Source: Fulvia fulva
Lineage: Eukaryota; Ascomycota; Dothideomycetes; Mycosphaerellales; Mycosphaerellaceae
Length of the DNA stretch: 64,000 nt
Direction of reading: 5' to 3'
Assembly: GCF_020509005.1 (NCBI RefSeq)
Contig: NC_063014.1
Location: 4,774,001-4,838,000, forward strand
In this document: positions 42,721 to 56,547 of the stretch, in pieces
How the letters are laid out: every line of letters starts with the position of its first letter
Numbering within the stretch: position 1 is the first letter of the stretch
Notes under the pieces: model-generated
Told to the model about the DNA's origin: nothing
Seen by the model: only the letters and a program-made list of their open reading frames with translations
The model's database searches: none
Program-made: the position numbers and the translations under genes

Positions 42721-45700
42721 CTCCTACTTATCTCGTATAGGAGGTTATAGTCTGCTTACTTCCTATCAATAGTACTTAGACCTTTTTATAACAGGTTAAG
42801 CTAGCTTACAAACCTCTAGAAGTATAGACTAGTCTTTGGTTTTGTAAACCCGTCTATAACTATCTTAGAGGTTAGGGTGTACTTAACAGCAATAAGCCTC
42901 CTATACTAAAGTTTCCTAATAGCGTTATAGGCAATGTCAATGTGCTTCGACTTGTTATAAACATATACATCTTTTACTAGGGTAAGGGCAGCTTGATTGT
43001 CACCTCTTAATTAGACTAGTCTTAAATTTGATACAGTCTCCTAGTTTCTAGTGATTCTTAGTTAATAGGAACAGTCTCCTACTAACTCTAGACAATCTAT
43101 TTCTCTTAGTAGTAAAGCTAGGAATTAGGACTGCTTCGTATATATATTTATAGCTATATATTCAGCCTCTATTATAGATGTTACTATAGACTTTTGCTTC
43201 TTACTTATCTAAGAAACTGGTGCCCTATAGAGGAAGAAGATATACCTAAGGATTAAGACTCTGTCTACTTTGTCTATTACATAATTAGAATCACAGTATC
43301 TAATAAGGTGTCCTTTTCTAGACTTTAAGAACTAAAGTCCTAGATCAGGGTATGATCCTAGGTACCTAGTGATCTTCTTCAAAGCCTTTATGTGGTAGGT
43401 GGATAGGTCACTTATAAATGAGCTTATCCTTCCTAGGGTAAAAGCAATGTCTAGCCTTGTGATTGTTACTAGCTATATCTAAGTACTATTAATACTCTAG
43501 TACTCTGCCTTGTCACACCTCTTATCTATATAGCTTGAAGGTTTAAGGGCCTTATAGCTGTCTATAGGTGAGTGTGTAGGTGCTACCTTCTTATAGTTCA
43601 TTCCTATCTTAGCTAGGCTGTCCCTAATAAAGTGTCCTTAGTCAAGTTTTAGGATTCCTCTCTTCCTGTCCCTTATGACTCTTATACTAAGGATCTTTTC
43701 AGGTTTACCTAGATCTTTGATCTTAAAGATCTTGCCAAGTTCTCTTTTAAACTAGAGAACATCTATTAACTTTAGTGTAGCAATTGGAATGTCATCTATA
43801 TATATAAGGATTATGATCTCCCTCTTCTTATAGATAAGTAGGCATAGATCTACTTCTAACTATATAAATCCAATCTCTTTAAGCTTTGATACATAGAGTT
43901 GATTCCAATCTCTAGCTACTTACTTAAGTCTATACAAGCTTTTAAGGATTTTGAACACTATGTTTAGTAGAAGCTTAACTCCTAGTAGTAGTAACATAAA
44001 GATGTCTTTATAGAGGGTGCTTTCTATAAATGTATTGTTCATATCTACTTCGTAAAGATGAAGATCCTTCTTATACACAATAGCTATAAACACCCTAAGG
44101 GTGTCCTGTCTTACTATAGGTGCAAATGTCTCTATAAAGTCAACACTAAACTTCTATAAGAAGCCCCTTACAACTAGTCTAGCCTTGAACTTTTCAATAG
44201 CTCTACTAATGCTTCTCTTAATATTAAAGACCCATCTTGATATAACTAGATTTGCTCCTTTTAGTAGAACAGAATTTTCCTAGGTGTTGTTACTCTATAG
44301 AGCATCTAGTTCCTTTTGGATTGCTTCCTTCTAAAGATGTCCCTATTTCTTATCATTTATAGCATCCTTATAGGATTTTGGAATTAGGACCTCTTACTTA
44401 TATATAATGGCTTCTATAGTTACTATAAAGGCCATTTCCTTAACTTCTTCTAGGAATTTGCTATCCTATAGTATTGAACTGTCTACTGATTATATAGCTA
44501 TAAAGAAAGCTTAGTAGAAAGTAGTAAGGTTCTCTAAGAGGTCTATTACTTCTCCTACTTTATTCGTTCGTTCGGGCTTAGGGACTATAGATTTTAGGGC
44601 TTTCTGTTTCATGTTATAGCCCTTAACATTATAGTCAGCCTTTCTCTTTCTAAGGGATGATTTAGGGACCGTCACTTATAACCTAGTAACGTCTATTTCC
44701 TAGGGATCTAGGGAGCTTCTCTTAATTAGCTAATCGATTTTCTGAAATGCCCCTACGTTCTCCGGAGGTTAGGGAAGTTATATAGACAGCTTTCTCGGCT
44801 GAGCGACTTTAGGGCTCTTAATTAGCTGATCTATTTCGGGGGTGCTTTAATAGACGCCTAAACGGTAGGTAGATTGTCCTAAGAATACGTTCTTCCTCGG
44901 CCTTCCTAAGGGCTTCCTAGCTAGTATACTACTTAGTAGATTTAATGTTAGAACATTAAGACCTATATCACCTCTAGGCTAGTCCTTAAAGAAGTCTATA
45001 TATATGTGTTGTTTAACAGCTCTTATGTCTAGTTCCTAAAAGAGCTAGGCTTTAGCTATGTTTTTAATATACCTAATAAACACTACTTCTTTACCCCTAT
45101 TTATTAGCTTGTCACTTCTTGCCTATTAAGATTAGGATCTTATGTCTATATAGACAACAGCTTTATATCCCTAAACTTTCAAATAGTTGATAGTCGGTTT
45201 GATACTATCAAAAGCCTTATCTAGTAAAACCTTGAACCTATCGTAATCTAGGCCATTTAGCAGTTTGTTCCTTATATAAGTTTGGGCCTCTAGTACTTTA
45301 GGCCAAAATTCAACCGGCATTTTAGCCTCTTTAAGCATTGCCCTTATAGAGTCCTCTAAGATTTGTATTGACCTCTTAACTAGTCTATTCTATAGAGAGT
45401 TATATACCTTAGTCGGCTCGAGCCTAATCCCTAAATTCTTCTCCTACTACTTTACTAATATAATAAGTTCTTTTACATTATCAAGCCTTACTACTTTTAG
45501 CTACGCTAATAATTTCCTCTCTGCTTTAATCTTCTAGTTCTAGAGAGCAACTAGAGCATCTTCTCTTTTCCTAAGAGCAAAGGTCCACTTCTTCCTAGAG
45601 AAGTTATTAACAATCTTAAGCTAGTATTTGAATCCTAGTCTTAAGATTAGTAGTGGGCTATATATGTCAATAGATTTAAGGGCAAGTCTTTTAGGTCTTC

Positions 45701-46984
45701 TCTCTATAGCTTTGCCTTTATACTTCTTCATCTTTGCTATTGAACATACTCTATACTAGTGAAAGCAATCCTTAGGGATAGGAATAGGTTCTTTTAAGTC
45801 TGTTACCTTATAAAGATTCTAGAGCAAATTCTTCCTTAAGTGTACAAATCTTCTATACTAAAGCTCCTACTACTTTAGGTCGGTCTCTAATTAAGCAGTC
45901 ACAAAGGCATTCTCTATTAGTAGTGTATATAATGAGTAATATACCCGTTCTTATAGGAGAGGAGAAATCTTATCAATGAATAGAACCCCCCTAAGGAGCT
46001 TTGTCTAGACAACAGTCTTACTAGAGGGGGAAACAAGAGAAAATAATAGAGGTTGAACACTAAACTACTTACTAAACTAGTTCTCTAAAGCCAGGTTTAC
46101 TCTAAGCTTAGGTATAAGCAGGACATCTTCTAAAACAACTTTTCTACTAGCTCTCCTACTCATCTCTACATTCCTAATATAAGTAGCTAATAAAAACCTA
46201 CCTCCTACTTTGATCTATTTCTTCCTTATTAAGGGAGTTATAGATCTAAAGAGGCAGCTTTAGTTAGTTATATAGGATGAAGTATAGGAGTTAAGTAACT
46301 ACTCTAACGAGAGGAACTTGCCTTAGACTTCTATAGTTAAGTAAGCCACTTTATTATACTTATTATTATCAGACATTGTCTCTAGGGATGAGCTGTATAG
46401 ATCACGTGACTCTTAGGCGGAAACCCCTTTTCTAGTCTTCTTTACTTTAGAGGTATAAGACTAGGCCTAGTTCTTCTAGAGTAATAGTATATCAGAGCTA
46501 AGTTTCTTCACCATTTTCTTAAGTTCTTCTATAGAGGACTTCTCTCTTAGTGTCCTCCTTAAAGTGGGTAGTAGAGTTCTCTTCTTCTTAATATATATTA
46601 TATTCTAGGAAGATAGTAGTTAGGAATAAGATCTAAGGACCTTTCTTGCCTTAGGTAGACTAGGGCAGTCCTTGATCAGATAATCCTTCTTATAGAGAAG
46701 GTAGGAGAGTGGTCTTACTAGACCTAAGGGCTTGACCTAGGTGGCTACTATACTATACTTAGCCTTAGAGGGATCTAACCTAGCTTCTTAGGCTTTAAGG
46801 ATCTTTAAGGTCCTTTTATAATCTATCTTTAGCTAAGCTATAATAGTATCCCTAGCTATATAGTAGTTAGGTAGTAGTGAGCTTAAGAGCTAGGTCATCC
46901 TTATATTAGCTTCCCTATAATACTAACCTAACGCCCTTACGCTTTACTATACTATTATTATCCTCGTTACTATTATCTAGCTTA
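42721..46984 (-). pseudogene. Copia2 pol remnant: integrase, RT, RNase H
   Basis: The minus-strand order is integrase region (about 46400-44900), RT (about 44400-43200) and RNase H (about 43300-42750). The RNase H Glu block reads KKQKSIVTSIIEAEYIAI near 43150. An RT stretch near 44260-44030 parallels Copia1 60700-60483. Many stops at CAA/CAG-derived codons. The frame enters LINE L4 at 46985 and the upstream Gag part lies beyond the LINEs. Confidence 0.7.
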
Positions 46985-49900
46985 GGCTCATCGATCTCTA
47001 CGCCAAAACAAGACACATTCGAAAGCTCTTATTAAGGCTATTCTAACGATATATAAAGCAGGCCACTGCCCCTAGGACTAAGGGAGTTCTACCTCATTTA
47101 ATCTAGACAGCTTGAAGCTCTCTTCACCCTGTTTCTTTAGCTCTAAACGCCGCGGAGGTGCCTAGCTACATTAGGCAACTCCTAGGTAATAGTAGCCTAG
47201 GCTACGGTACTAACGGCGCCTACGGCCCTATAGGCGAAGCCCCCCTAAGACAACTAGCAGCAACTTATAGAGGACGCAAAAAGTATAGAAACTAACGATC
47301 AGCTCCCTTACCGGTCTCTATAGGTAATGATCACTTAGCTACGCACGGCGCTTATACTGTCGTATTACCGAGGGCAATAAGAAATGAGGACGACGTCCTA
47401 GGCGATTAGCAAGGCCACCCGGAATCAATACCCCTATAGCTAGGTATCGGTCGCGGCATCGATACTAGGCCCCCGCCTAACGCACGATACAGTTACGATC
47501 CGCATTACAGCAAAGGAAGACTAGGCCGAAGTTGCGAAGCTATCGAACAAGGAGCTCGCCTAACGAATCAACCAACTAGGGGTGGTCGTAGTGAACTAAT
47601 AGTCTAACGGCACTCTATAGATCTATACTAGCTCTACTACTGCTAGGAGGCACCTAGAGGCATAGCTATAGTAGGCATCTAAGGTTGCGGTATTAGCGAA
47701 GGTCTTAACGAAACAATTCACGATCCTAGTCTACGATATGCCTAAGGAGTTTGACCTAACCAACTAGGGTCACCTACGCGCTCTCTAAGAGGACAACCCG
47801 GTCACTCTTAACTCTCTAATCTAGAAGGCGACTTGGCTCTATAGGAAATGGCTAGAAGGCAAGAAGGCCTCGGCGCTAATAGTATAGCTATAAGACGCGA
47901 AAGCGGCGGATCTAGCGATAGAACAAGGCCTGGTCTAGTAATATAGCCTTAAGATAGTAGAAAAGCACTCCTTATCCTTTCGTGTCCTCTAATGCTTCAA
48001 ATACTAACAGTATAGACACCAAACCTATACGTATATAAACAAGTAGGCCTACTCGAACTATATAGGAGACTATATGTCTAGGGACTATATATCGACTACG
48101 AGACGGTACGCGAACTATCCGGGGCACTACCTATCGTATAGTGCGGAATGCCTATAGAGGAAACTAGCGAAAAACAAGGCAATTACAAACAGAACCGTCG
48201 CCCTAAGATTCTACGGCGACCGTAAGGCTAGCCTATACCGGAACTAGCTAGCGGCGGTCGGGCATAAGCGCCCTAGGGCCGAGAACGATATAAAGGATGC
48301 GTAACCTAGGGCGTACGGGAGGCCACGTGCTCTGCTAGCTACGGCGAGGGAATCTAACTAGGCCCGGCTCCCCTTTAGTATATAGCCGATAGGCGTAGAC
48401 TAGGACGTATAGGGCAGTAGGATATAGGACGATATAGAGGAAATGATTATCGATGCCGATAACTAGCCTCGACACGCTTAGCATTATCTAGTATAACGTT
48501 AACTATAGCAAGGATATAGTCTAGAACCATTTCCTATACGAGGCGGACCCGCGCGTCTACTACGTCCTTACAATCTAGGAGCTATAGATTAACCCGCACT
48601 ATAAGAGACTAACGACCTACAAGTCACTAGGCTATACGATATACCTACGAGGCGACGGCAGACCCCGTACGTGCTTCTATGTTAGTAAGGACATACTAGA
48701 ATCCGACTAGGAGGTAGTGTACTACGTAGACGAAGAAGGCGGGGGCGATATTACCTCCCTCTACGTAGGTAGCACCTAGATATATAACCTATATATACAA
48801 CCGCTAGCCTCGAGGTCTAGCCGCGACCTAGGGGTCTGTAGACACCTAGACAGTGCGCTTAAGAGACAAGGGTGCTACATCGTAGTAGGAGACTTCAATA
48901 TACACTACCCTTCCTAAGAAAGCCTTATACAGCCGTACCCTATAGCCGACGAAGTACTCGACTTGATAGCGAGTAACGTAATTGCCCTCAATACCCCGAA
49001 GGACCTAGGCACCTAGAAGAGAGGGGGACTCTAAGGCACGATCGACCTCTCCTAGATCTTAGATAGCTACTACTATACGGTAACCTAATATAGGATCGAA
49101 CATAAACTCGAGGCGTCGTTAGACTATATACTAGTCAGGACCTCTATTACGATATAGATATAACGTACACTAGCGGGAACCCCTAAGCTAAACTAGGGAA
49201 AGGCCTACTAGGCTAATATCTAGGCGTACCTCGATGACTCTAAGAGGCTAGTCTAGATCGCGTAGTAGCAATACAATAGTAAAGACGAGATAGACGAAGC
49301 AGTCTAGGGGTTAATAGACGAAATAAGAAAAGCGACCTTACTTTACGTTCCGCTTGCCTAACTAACGACATAGTCTAAACTATACTAGACGCCGGAGTAT
49401 ACTACGGTAGTAAGAGAAGTAAGGAGAGCCCGCCGGGTATAGACGAGCAGCTATAGCGAGGAGGCCTAGAACGTATATAGGGAGGCATGCTAATAGAAGA
49501 AAGCTATAATACGAAGGGAGAAAGCAGTCGGCTAGAGGGCTATAGTAGAAGAAATCGCCGGCAAGCTAGAGAGGATGTAGAAGCTAGCGAAATGGGCCCG
49601 ATAGGACCCTACACAGGGCCCCTCCTTCTCTATCCTAGCGCTACAATCGCCTAGTAGCCCGGTTAGCGACCCCGAGGCTAAGGCGCGTCTACTAGCTAGC
49701 AAGTTCTTCCCGCCCCTAGTCGAGGCTGATCTAAGCGACATAAACAGCTCTACTCCCCTAGCCCCTAGCATCGCGGTCTAATAGGAGGTGTCCGAGGGAG
49801 AAGTTGCCGCTATACTAAGGAAGTTACCGGCGAAGAAAGCCCCGGGGCCGGATAGGATCCCAAACGAGCTACTAAAGAAGTGTAGAGATTAACTAGCCCT

Positions 49901-51944
49901 AGTAGTTATAGCGATCTTTAACGCCTACCTACAGACCGGGTACCACCCGATAGCTTTTAAATAACCGACGACAGTGGTCCTACGTAAGCCGTAGAAGGAA
50001 GACTATACGTAGGTAAAGTCGTACCGCCCAATTGCGCTCCTTAATACTCTTAGGAAGGCGCTTGAGAAGCTAGTTATAACGAGACTCTCCGAGGCGGTAG
50101 AGGAACACTCCCTACTCCCGGACACCTAGATGGGTACGCGCCTATAGCGATCGACGCTATCCGCGATATAACTTATCACCTCTTAGGTAAAGGCTATCTA
50201 GTATAAGAATAGGGACAAGGTGGCTTCCTTACTTAGCCTAGACATATCGGGAGCCTTCGACTACGTGTTATACCCGCGGCTACTCTACATCCTAAGGTCG
50301 AAAGGACTCCCTAAGTAGCTTGTCAACTTCGTACGGTCCTACCTCTAAAACCGTAGTACGTCGATCCTAGTCGGCTAGTATAGAAGCCTATTTCAAGTAG
50401 TCTATACTAGAATCCCGTAAGGCTTAACGCTAGTACCTATTCTATTCCTCTTCTTTATAGCGACGCTACTCCTAGCCCTAGAATCCTAGAACACCGCTGC
50501 GAGCGGCTTCGTAGACGACACAAATATCCTAGCGTAGTCTTCCTCGACTAAGGAGAACTGTAGGCTACTAGAAGAGAAGCACAAGATCTACGAGGACTAG
50601 GCTAGGAGGTACGGGGCTCGGTTTGCCCTAGAAAAGTACAATCTAATATACTTCACGCGCCGGCCACGGTTCTACAATATATAAGCTTCTATCTAGATAT
50701 AGGGGCACACGACTAACCCGGCAAATCAGCTTAGGATCCTCGGACTATAGGTAGACCCGGCGCTACGGTAGAGGAAGTACGTATAGGCAATATTACGGAA
50801 AGCTAAATAGAATATAGCATTATGCCAGAGGCTCACTACGTCTATATAGGGGGCGGACTTCCGGTAGTTATGACTTCTATATACGGCTATTATACGGCCA
50901 GTCCTTACCTATAGTAGCCAAGTGTAGTCCTTAGGCGAGAGGGCCTACCTATCGAAGGGACTCGTCGCGCCGCTAGCGAAGATCTAAAACTAATGCCTAA
51001 GGAAGGTCACCGGGGTATATAAGTCGACACTAACGAGGATACTTAAGTACGAGACCGCTATACCGCCGATCGACCTATATATCTAGGGACTACGGACCTC
51101 CTACTTAGGCAAGTCGGCATAGTACCTAGTATAGAAGGTCATCGCTAGTATAGTCGTAAGGGCCCGCGAATCAGTACTAGCGTATAGGGGCATTCGACCC
51201 GGAAACGAGCCGAACTACCGGGTAAGGGACGAACAGCTAGTAATATAATAGGAAGGTAAGAAATCGTTTATAGAGCAACTATAGAAAGAGAGGTAGAACA
51301 ACTAGGTTATAGGGTATAGTAGACGCCCTTAGCTAGCGGGACAACCTAAGGAATAGTTAGCTACAAAATCCGCGGTTAAGCACCCCCCGAAGCTTATCTA
51401 CTACCGCCTTACGAGGGTATAGAGTAGTATAGCAACCTAACTACGAAGCGAACATATCGGCCTCTAGGGGTACCTATTATAGAGGAAGGTTCTAGGATAC
51501 ACGAATACTAGCTGCCCCTACGGCTATCGCTCCTAGAACGTACGGCACGTACTCCTCGTCCATCCGAGGTGGTCGCTAGGAAGGGGGGAGTGGATAGCAA
51601 AGGCGAGGAACCGGACGATTAGGGCACTTCTTAACAACGCTAAGGACCTACGGCGCATTACGAACTAGATACTAGAGAAGGGCTGGCTAGAACAGTACCG
51701 CCTAGTAGGAACAGTATAGGAAGAGAGGACACGACGTAGCGCGACGAGACCGGCTAGGAGCGGGGGCTAACGGGGTAGTGATATAGACTACGTACGTTTA
51801 GAGGGAAAGCTAAACTAGATAAGGAGTAGTCGGGGGCGGGAAGGGTTTTCACCTATTCGGGTTTCCCTTTGTACATAACAATAGATATATACCTATATAG
51901 GCCGGATAGGGTCCTAGAACAGGGGAATGACAAATCTATCTATC
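46985..51944 (+). mobile_element. Family L LINE, near full length (copy L4), RIP-mutated
   Basis: 4960 bp. The duplication TATTATCTAGCTTA lies at 46971-46984 and 51945-51958. The 5' end GGCTCATCGATCTCTACGCC matches L2 near its 5' end. ORF1 (47095-48460), ORF2 (48457-51700) and 3' UTR are all recognisable. The ORF2 start has lost its ATG (ATGA became ATAA). The RT catalytic block GFVDDTNILA is at about 50506. This copy gives the reference coordinates for the deletion seen in L3 and L5. Confidence 0.88.
48457..51700 (+). pseudogene. Family L ORF2 remnant in L4
   Basis: Endonuclease blocks: TSLDTLSI near 48466, YNVNYSKD, and VVGDFNI near 48890. RT: KLPAKKAPGPDRIPNELLKK at 49822-49880, VVLRKP-KEDYT, LLSLDISGAFDYV near 50236, GI-GLTLVPILFLFF near 50410 and GFVDDTNILA near 50506. 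Stops sit at Gln and Trp positions. Same layout as the intact M ORF2. Confidence 0.75.
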
Positions 51945-51964
51945 TATTATCTAGCTTAAAATAC

Positions 51965-54900
51965 GAGGCATTAAGAGAGTTCTACCTTATTTAATCTAGA
52001 TAGCTTAAAGTTCTCTTCACCCTATTTCTTTAGCTCTAAACGCCGCGGAGGTGCCTAGCTACATTAGGTAACTCCTAGGTAATAGTAGCCTAGGCTACGA
52101 TACTAACGACGCCTACGGCTCTATAGGCGAAGCTCCCCTAAGACAACTAGTAGCAACTTATAGAGGACGTAAAAAGTATAGAAAGGAATGATTAGCTCCT
52201 ATATCGGTCTCTATAGGTAATAATCACTTAGCTACGTACGGCGCTTATACTATCGTATTACCGAGGGTAATAAGAAATAAGGACGACGTCCTAGGCGATT
52301 AATAAGGCCACCCGGAATCAACACCCCTATAGCTAGGCATCGATCGCGGCATCGATACTAGGCCCCCGCCTAACGCACGATATAGTTACGATCCGTATTG
52401 TAGTAAAGAAAGACTAGGCCGAAGTTACGAAGCTATCGAACAAGGAGCTCGCCTAACGAATCAACTAACTAGGGGTAGTCGTAGTGAACTAATAGTCTAA
52501 CGGTACTCTATAGATCTATACTAGCTCTACTACTACTAGGAGGCACCTAGAGGTATAGCTATAGTAGGCATCTAAGGTTACGGCATTAGCGAAGGTCTTA
52601 ACGAAGTAATTTACGATCCTAGTCTACGACATACCTAAGGAGTTCGACCTAACTAACTAAGGTCACCTACGTGCTCTCTAAGAGGATAACCCGGTTACCC
52701 TAAACTCTCTAATCTAGAAGGCGACTTGGCTCTATAGGAAATGGCTAGAAGGTAAGAAGGCCTCGGCGCTAATAGTATAGGTATAAGACGCGAAAGCGGC
52801 GGATCTAGCGATAGAACAAGGCCTGATCTAGTAATATAGCCTTAAGATAGTAGAAAAGCACTCCTTATCCTTTCGTGTCCTCTAATGCTTCAAATGCTAA
52901 CAGTATAGATACTAAACCTATACGTGTATAAATAAGTAGGCCTGCTCGAACTATATAGGAGACTATATATCTAGGGACTATATATCGGCTACGAGACGGT
53001 ATACGAACTGTCCGGGGCACTACCTATCGTATAGCGCGGAATGCCTATAGCGGAAACTAGCGAAAAACAAGGCAATTATAAACAGAACCGTCGCCCTAAG
53101 GTTCTACGGCGACCGCGAGGCTAGCCTATACCGGAACTAGCTAGCGGCGGTCGGGTATAAGCGCCCTAGGGCCGAGAACAATAGAAAGGATACGTAACCT
53201 AGGGCGTACGGGAGGCCACGTACTCTACTAGCTACGGCGAGGGATTCTAACTAGGCCCGGCTCCCCTTTAGTATATAGCCGATAGGCGTAGACTAGGACG
53301 TACAAGGTAGTAGGATATAGGACGCTATAGAGGAAATGATTATCGATGCCTATAACTAGCCTCGACACGCTTAGTATTATCTAGTATAACGTTAACTATA
53401 GTAAGGACATAGTCTAGAACTATTTCCTATACGAGGCGGACCCGTGCGTCTACTACGTCCTAGTAATCTAGGAGCTATAGATTAACCGGTACTATAGGAG
53501 ACTAACGACCTACAAGTTACTAGGCTATACGATATACCTACGAGGCGACGGTAGACCCCGTACGTACTTCTATATTAGTAAGGACATACTAGAATCCGAC
53601 TAGGAGGTAGTGTACTACGTAGACGAAGAAGGCGGGGGTGATATTACCTCCCTCTACGTAGGTAGTACCTAGATACACAACCTATATATATAACCGCTAG
53701 CCTCGAGGTCTAGCCGCGACCTAGGGGTCTATAGAGAAGTATAAGATCTACGAGGACTAGGCTAGGAGGCACGGGGCTCGGTTTGCCCTAGAGAAGTACA
53801 ATCTAATACACTTTATACGCCGGCTACGGTTCTATAATATATAAGCTTCTATCTAGATATAGGGGTATACGACTAACCCGGCAAATTAGCCTAGGATCCT
53901 TAGACTATAGGTAGACCCGGCGCTATAGTAGAGGAAGTACGTATAGGTAATATTACGGAAAGCTAAACAGAATATAGTATTATACTAGAGGCTTACTACG
54001 TCTATATAGGGGGCGGACTTCCGGTAGTTACGACTTCTATATACGGCTATTATACGGCCAGTCCTTACCTATAGTAGCTAAGTATAGTCCTTAGGCGAGA
54101 GGGCCTACCTATCGAAGGGACTCGTCGCGCCGCTAGCGAAGATCCAAAACTAATGCCTAAGGAAGGTTACCGGGGTATATAAGTCGATACTAATAAGGAT
54201 GCTTAAGTACGAGACCGCTATACCGCCGATCGACCTATATATCTAGGGACTACGGACCTCCTACTTAGGCAAGTCGGCATAGTACCTAGTATAGAAGGTT
54301 ATCGCTAGTGTAGTCGTAAGGGCCCGCGAATTAGTACTAGCGTATAAGGGCATTCGACCCGGAAACGAGCCGAACTATCGGGTAAGGTACGAATAGCTAG
54401 TAACGCGATAGGAAGGTAAGAAGTCGTTTATAGAGTAACTATAGAAAGAGAGGTAGAATAACTAGGGTGTAGGGTATAGTAGACGCCCTTAGCTAGCGGG
54501 ACAACCTAAGGAATAGTTAGCTACGAAATCCGCGGTCAAGTACCCCCCGAAGCTCATCTACTACCGCCTTACGAGGGTATAGAGTAGTATAGTAACCTAA
54601 CTACGAAGCGAATACATCGGCCTCTAGGGGTACCTATTATAGAGGAAGGTTCTAGGATATACGAATACTAGCTACCCCTACGGCTATCGCTCCTAGAACG
54701 TACGGTACGTACTCCTCGTCTATCCGAGGTGGTCGCTAGGAAGGGGGGAGTAGATAGTAAAGGCGAGGAACCGGACAATTAGTGCACTTCTTAATAACGC
54801 TAAGGACCTACGGCGTATTACGAACTAGATACTAGAGAAGGGCTAGCTACAACAGTACCGCCTAGTAGGAGTAGTATAGGAAGAGAGGACACGACGTAGC

Positions 54901-55107
54901 GCGACGAGACCGGCTAGGAGCGGGGGCTAACGGGGTAGTAATATAGACTACGTACGTTTAGAGGGAAAGCTAATATAGATAAGGAGTAGTCGGGGGCGGG
55001 AAGGGCTTTTACCTATTCGGGTTTCCCTTTGTATATAATAATAGATATATACCTATATAGGCCGGATAGGGTCCTAGAATAGGGGAATAACAAATCTATC
55101 TATCTAT
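51965..55107 (+). mobile_element. Family L LINE with internal deletion (copy L5)
   Basis: Inserted six bases beyond the L4 duplication, within Copia2; its own duplication is short and imperfect (AAAATAC and ATAATAC). It starts in the 5' part of ORF1. At 53734/53735 it has the same deletion junction as L3 (GTCTATAG joined to AGAAGTATAAG), lacking 1733 bp from the endonuclease through the RT catalytic block. It then runs to the TATC tail. It shares diagnostic variants with L3 in the 3' part. Confidence 0.85.
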
Positions 55108-55469
55108 AATACTAACCCTCTAGGTCAACATTAGCAATCCTTTTTTTAAGAGAAACTAGGTATATCTATATAGATCTAATAGTGAACTCCTTACTTATCT
55201 TAAAGGGTATAAATTGCTTTATAAGCTTATATATATAGGTTAGTAGTACCTAGCTATACTTGTTCTAGAGATACACCTACTTCTTAGTAGCTCTTCTAGA
55301 TTTATATAAGCCCTTAAGCTCAAATTTATCTTCTTCTATAATCCTACTAAGGATACTAAAGTTATATACTACATTGTGTCTTGTCTATATTAGCGTATTA
55401 AGGATCTCTTTAGTTATAGCCTCTTCTTAGAGTTTTAGAGTCTTGCCCTTAATGTTATTAAAAGACACT
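55108..55469 (-). pseudogene. Copia2 internal segment (Gag-Pol upstream part)
   Basis: An AT-rich, CA/TG-containing piece of Copia2 between L5 and the composite. It joins 46984 and 51959-51964 on one side and 59638 on the other when the LINEs are removed. Lys/Leu-rich minus-strand frame, consistent with Gag; no motif is certain. Confidence 0.55.
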
Positions 55470-55470
55470 A

Positions 55471-56547
55471 GTCGACGACGAGAATCACCTATACGTAGTG
55501 TCGGCTACGAACCTCTCGTCTAGCTACGAGAGAGCTAAGTATTCACACGCTAGAGCGTCGTAGGCGCGACGGGCGCGTAACGTAGGCGAAGCCGCGGCGA
55601 ATAGAGGACTACTAGTATAACGGGTATAAAAACTATCCGACGAGCGTATACTCGTATCGGGAGCGAGTCCCTCTTCTTTCTACGTATAAGAAGGGCGCGG
55701 AACCGTGGCCTATATACTCGATAGGACACCTCTAGTATAAGTATAGAATTTTTACCTCCGGAGACCGTAAACCGAGCGGGCCGAGCGACGAATATTAGAC
55801 GAGCAGACTATAGAACAACAACTAAGCGGACTATACGACGGCCTCGAGCGGACTACGAAACAATCTAGTGTTTGCTAGCGGGTAATACGGAGGGTAGGTA
55901 GACACGCGACGAAGTCTATAAGGGCCTATTAAGTACCCGGTATAAGAACGAGGGTTTTGCCTAAGGTACTACCTATTCCGCTATATAACGTACCTAGTCT
56001 AATATAGTAGATTACGACGAGGAAAAGACGATAGCCTAAGTAAGAAAAAGACGGCTATTAGGACGGGGAAAAGACGTATAATACAAGTGGATTAGTTCTA
56101 TAATCGGGGAGGATCGAGGGTAGGGTAATAAGGAACTTTATATTAGTTAGTAGGTAGGAACGTAAGGAGTACGCTACCCGGCGTAGTGTGTGCCCCGAGC
56201 AAACCTACGAGGTATAGACGGCCGCTTTCTAGAGATAGGCTACGGTAACGCGAAGGGCGTCAAAACCTAGGGCGTAGTATATACTAGTAGCGATGGCTAA
56301 CACTATCTATATAGCCCGAGAGGACGGATACGTATATCGGTCAATAGAGAGTACTAAAGGGCTTAGGCCTATAGAGGTGGATATTGGCTTAAGGAGTAAA
56401 TAGGGAGGGAGGGCGTAGAGGGAAGCTTTTACTCCGGGCTAACCTCTCGAAACGAGGCTATACGGTAGTACTAGATAAGTAGGAAAGCGCGGTTAAGACT
56501 TGTTACCTTATCTCGTAGCTAGCTTACTAAATACGATTCCTTCCTTA
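55471..56547 (+). repeat. 5' module of composite element (copy 2), with RIP-broken reading frame
   Basis: The 5' half (55471-55880) is GC-rich and probably non-coding. From about 55905 one plus-strand frame runs to the module end, interrupted only by TAA/TAG: RYKNEGFA, then VRKRRLLGRGKDV and YKWISSIIGEDRG, then LRGIDGRFLEIGYGNAKGVK and YLYSPRGRIRISVNREY, then GLTSRNEAIR. At one of these stops copy 1 still has CAG, so the stop arose by RIP and the frame was once open for about 210 codons. I do not recognise the protein. Confidence 0.7.
55771..55857 (+). promoter_or_regulatory. Array of CGAGCGG boxes in the composite module
   Basis: CCGAGCGGGCCGAGCG at 55772-55787 is followed by CGAGCAGACTA, AAGCGGACTA and CGAGCGGACTA at about 22-23-base steps (55800, 55823, 55845). 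The same array is in copy 1 at 7640-7740. Regular spacing suggests repeated binding sites in the 5' leader or promoter; this role is inference. Confidence 0.45.

Noticed and set aside
44101..44283. 60-residue plus-strand ORF
   Set aside because: Antisense of Copia2 RT; no independent support.
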